This document shows, piece by piece, positions 6,004 to 7,194 of a DNA stretch of 7,194 nucleotides; the first letter of the stretch is position 1, and every line of letters begins with the position of its first letter. The notes below the pieces were generated by a model. That model did not search any database. It worked only from the letters and a program-made list of their open reading frames with translations, and was not told where the DNA came from. Both the position numbers and the translations under genes were made by a program. Origin of the DNA: Tidjanibacter sp. (lineage in GTDB: Bacteria; Bacteroidota; Bacteroidia; Bacteroidales; Rikenellaceae); NCBI GenBank assembly GCA_017379955.1, contig JAFNVE010000170.1, positions 1-7,194 on the forward strand, written 5' to 3'.

Positions 6004-7188
6004 ATGGAACACATCTCTCTCTCCGAACTCGCTCGTCGCATCAAACTCTCTCTCTCCGAGGGGGTGCCACTCCCTGTGTGGGTGAGTGCCGAGATTGGCG
6101 AGATTAAGGTAAACCGCACCTCCGGACACTGCTATATGGAACTTGTCGAGAGTGGTGGCGGTAGTGTTCCCAAGGCGAAACTGTCGGCTGTGGCGTGGCG
6201 CACTCAGTATAGTGCAATGGCTACCCACTTCCGTAGCGTTACGGGCTCCGATTTGTCGGTCGGGCTGTCGGTACTGCTCCGTGTGGTGGTCACTTTCCAC
6301 GAACTATACGGCCTCTCGTTGCAGGTTGTCGATATCGAACCTTCCTACACCCTTGGCGAGCAGGAGAGGTTGCGCCGCGAAACGATTGAGAGGCTGACAA
6401 AGGAGGGTGTTATCGATATGAATCGCTCCCTTTCGCTCCCGATGGTTGTGCAGCGTGTGGCGGTTATCTCATCGGCTCAGGCAGCAGGCTATCGCGACTT
6501 TATGGAGCATATCGCCGCTTCGCCATACGGTTTCAGGATTACTCTCTTTGAATCACTTATGCAGGGCTTGCAGGCGGCAGATAGTGTTGTTGCGGCCTTG
6601 TCAGAGGTGGCCGACAGGGCGGATGAGTTTGATGCTGTGGTGGTGATTCGTGGTGGTGGCTCGCAGAGCGATTTGAGCTGTTTCAACTCCTACGAACTCT
6701 GCTATGTTGCCGCGCAGATGCCCCTGCCGATAATTACGGGTATTGGTCACGACAAGGATACGAGTGTGATGGACCTGGTCGCTTGTGTGGAGCAGAAGAC
6801 CCCGACCGCTGTGGCCGATTTCCTGGTTGATAGGATGCGTGAGTTCGATGGCTGGCTGACCCAGACCGAAGTGCAACTCAGTCAGCGTGTTACCGATGTT
6901 GTGGCTCGCTTGCGTAGCGAGATTTCTTCGCGTGAGGAGATGCTAAGGATGGCGGTGGCTCATCTGCTTGAACGTCAGCGCGATGCACTGTTGCGTGCCG
7001 AGATGTTGGTGGCTGCCTCCGACCCTAAGAGTCTGCTTTCGCGTGGCTATGCCATTGTGCGCAGTGAGGGTGGGGCGGTGCAGAGTGCACGAGTGCTCCG
7101 TAGTGGTTCCAAGGTGGAGATTATCTTTGCCGACGGTAGTGTCACCGCTACAATTGATGATGTGAAGTTAAATGTTGATACAGAATAG
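6004..7188 (+). CDS. xseA: Exodeoxyribonuclease VII large subunit
   Basis: The product (394 residues from ATG 6004) is the catalytic subunit of exonuclease VII, which with several XseB subunits degrades single-stranded DNA from either end to oligonucleotides. An N-terminal OB-fold domain (about 1-100; VWVSAEIGEIKVNRTSGHCYMEL-like pattern) binds DNA. The catalytic domain (about 115-290) holds the four residues shown to matter in E. coli XseA: D165 in AGYRDFM, R216 in IRGGGSQSD, and H249 and D252 in GIGHDKD. A long helical, coiled-coil-like region (about 275-335) is followed by the conserved C-terminal block SLLSRGYAIV and a small beta domain. The ATG at 6004 gives an N-terminus matching the family; a TTG at 5983 in the same frame would add seven residues (MGADNAK) and is less likely. 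Length is close to the family norm, somewhat shorter than the 456 residues in E. coli. It ends in TAG and probably leads into xseB. Confidence 0.97.
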   Translation: MEHISLSELARRIKLSLSEGVPLPVWVSAEIGEIKVNRTSGHCYMELVESGGGSVPKAKLSAVAWRTQYSAMATHFRSVTGSDLSVGLSVLLRVVVTFHELYGLSLQVVDIEPSYTLGEQERLRRETIERLTKEGVIDMNRSLSLPMVVQRVAVISSAQAAGYRDFMEHIAASPYGFRITLFESLMQGLQAADSVVAALSEVADRADEFDAVVVIRGGGSQSDLSCFNSYELCYVAAQMPLPIITGIGHDKDTSVMDLVACVEQKTPTAVADFLVDRMREFDGWLTQTEVQLSQRVTDVVARLRSEISSREEMLRMAVAHLLERQRDALLRAEMLVAASDPKSLLSRGYAIVRSEGGAVQSARVLRSGSKVEIIFADGSVTATIDDVKLNVDTE

Positions 7189-7191
7189 ATT

Positions 7192-7194
7192 ATG
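7192..7194 (+). CDS. Possible start codon of the next gene, perhaps xseB
   Basis: The window ends on ATG, three bases after the xseA stop codon. In many bacteria xseB, the small subunit of exonuclease VII, follows xseA with little or no gap, so this may be its start. Only the codon is visible; the identity is inferred from gene order. Confidence 0.3.

Overview
The window is a compact stretch of bacterial chromosome, most likely from a member of the Bacteroidota (order Bacteroidales). Two lines of evidence point there. Three intergenic sites match the Bacteroidota -7 promoter consensus TAnnTTTG exactly, and most genes lack a Shine-Dalgarno sequence in front of their start codons. The proteins also look like their Bacteroidales relatives. 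The family cannot be fixed by eye; a Rikenellaceae/Alistipes-like source is a guess. There are no tRNAs, rRNAs, CRISPR arrays, insertion sequences or phage genes, and no gene-free stretch longer than about 125 bases.

Layout. From 1 to 1695 the minus strand carries most of ygiQ, a radical SAM protein of unknown function (UPF0313), cut at its C-terminus by the window edge. Ten bases upstream, also on the minus strand (1706-3889), is a long RelA/SpoT-homologue. Its (p)ppGpp synthetase half looks intact, but its hydrolase half has lost catalytic residues. It has a good Bacteroidota promoter just before its start, so relA and ygiQ probably form one transcript. Further upstream (3973-4692, minus) is a small protein resembling only the N-terminal half of a GT-B glycosyltransferase. 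A strong hairpin terminator at about 4741-4778 separates it from prfA (release factor 1, 4792-5880, minus). A 123-base divergent promoter region separates prfA from xseA (exonuclease VII large subunit, 6004-7188, plus). Three bases after the xseA stop the window ends on an ATG, which may start xseB.

How the genes work together. Most are housekeeping genes: translation termination (prfA), DNA end processing (xseA) and the stringent-response alarmone (relA). They are neighbours rather than one pathway. I found no convincing undescribed system. The best leads are the half-degenerate hydrolase site of the RelA homologue, the single-domain glycosyltransferase-like protein, the second cysteine cluster in YgiQ and the tight relA-ygiQ coupling.
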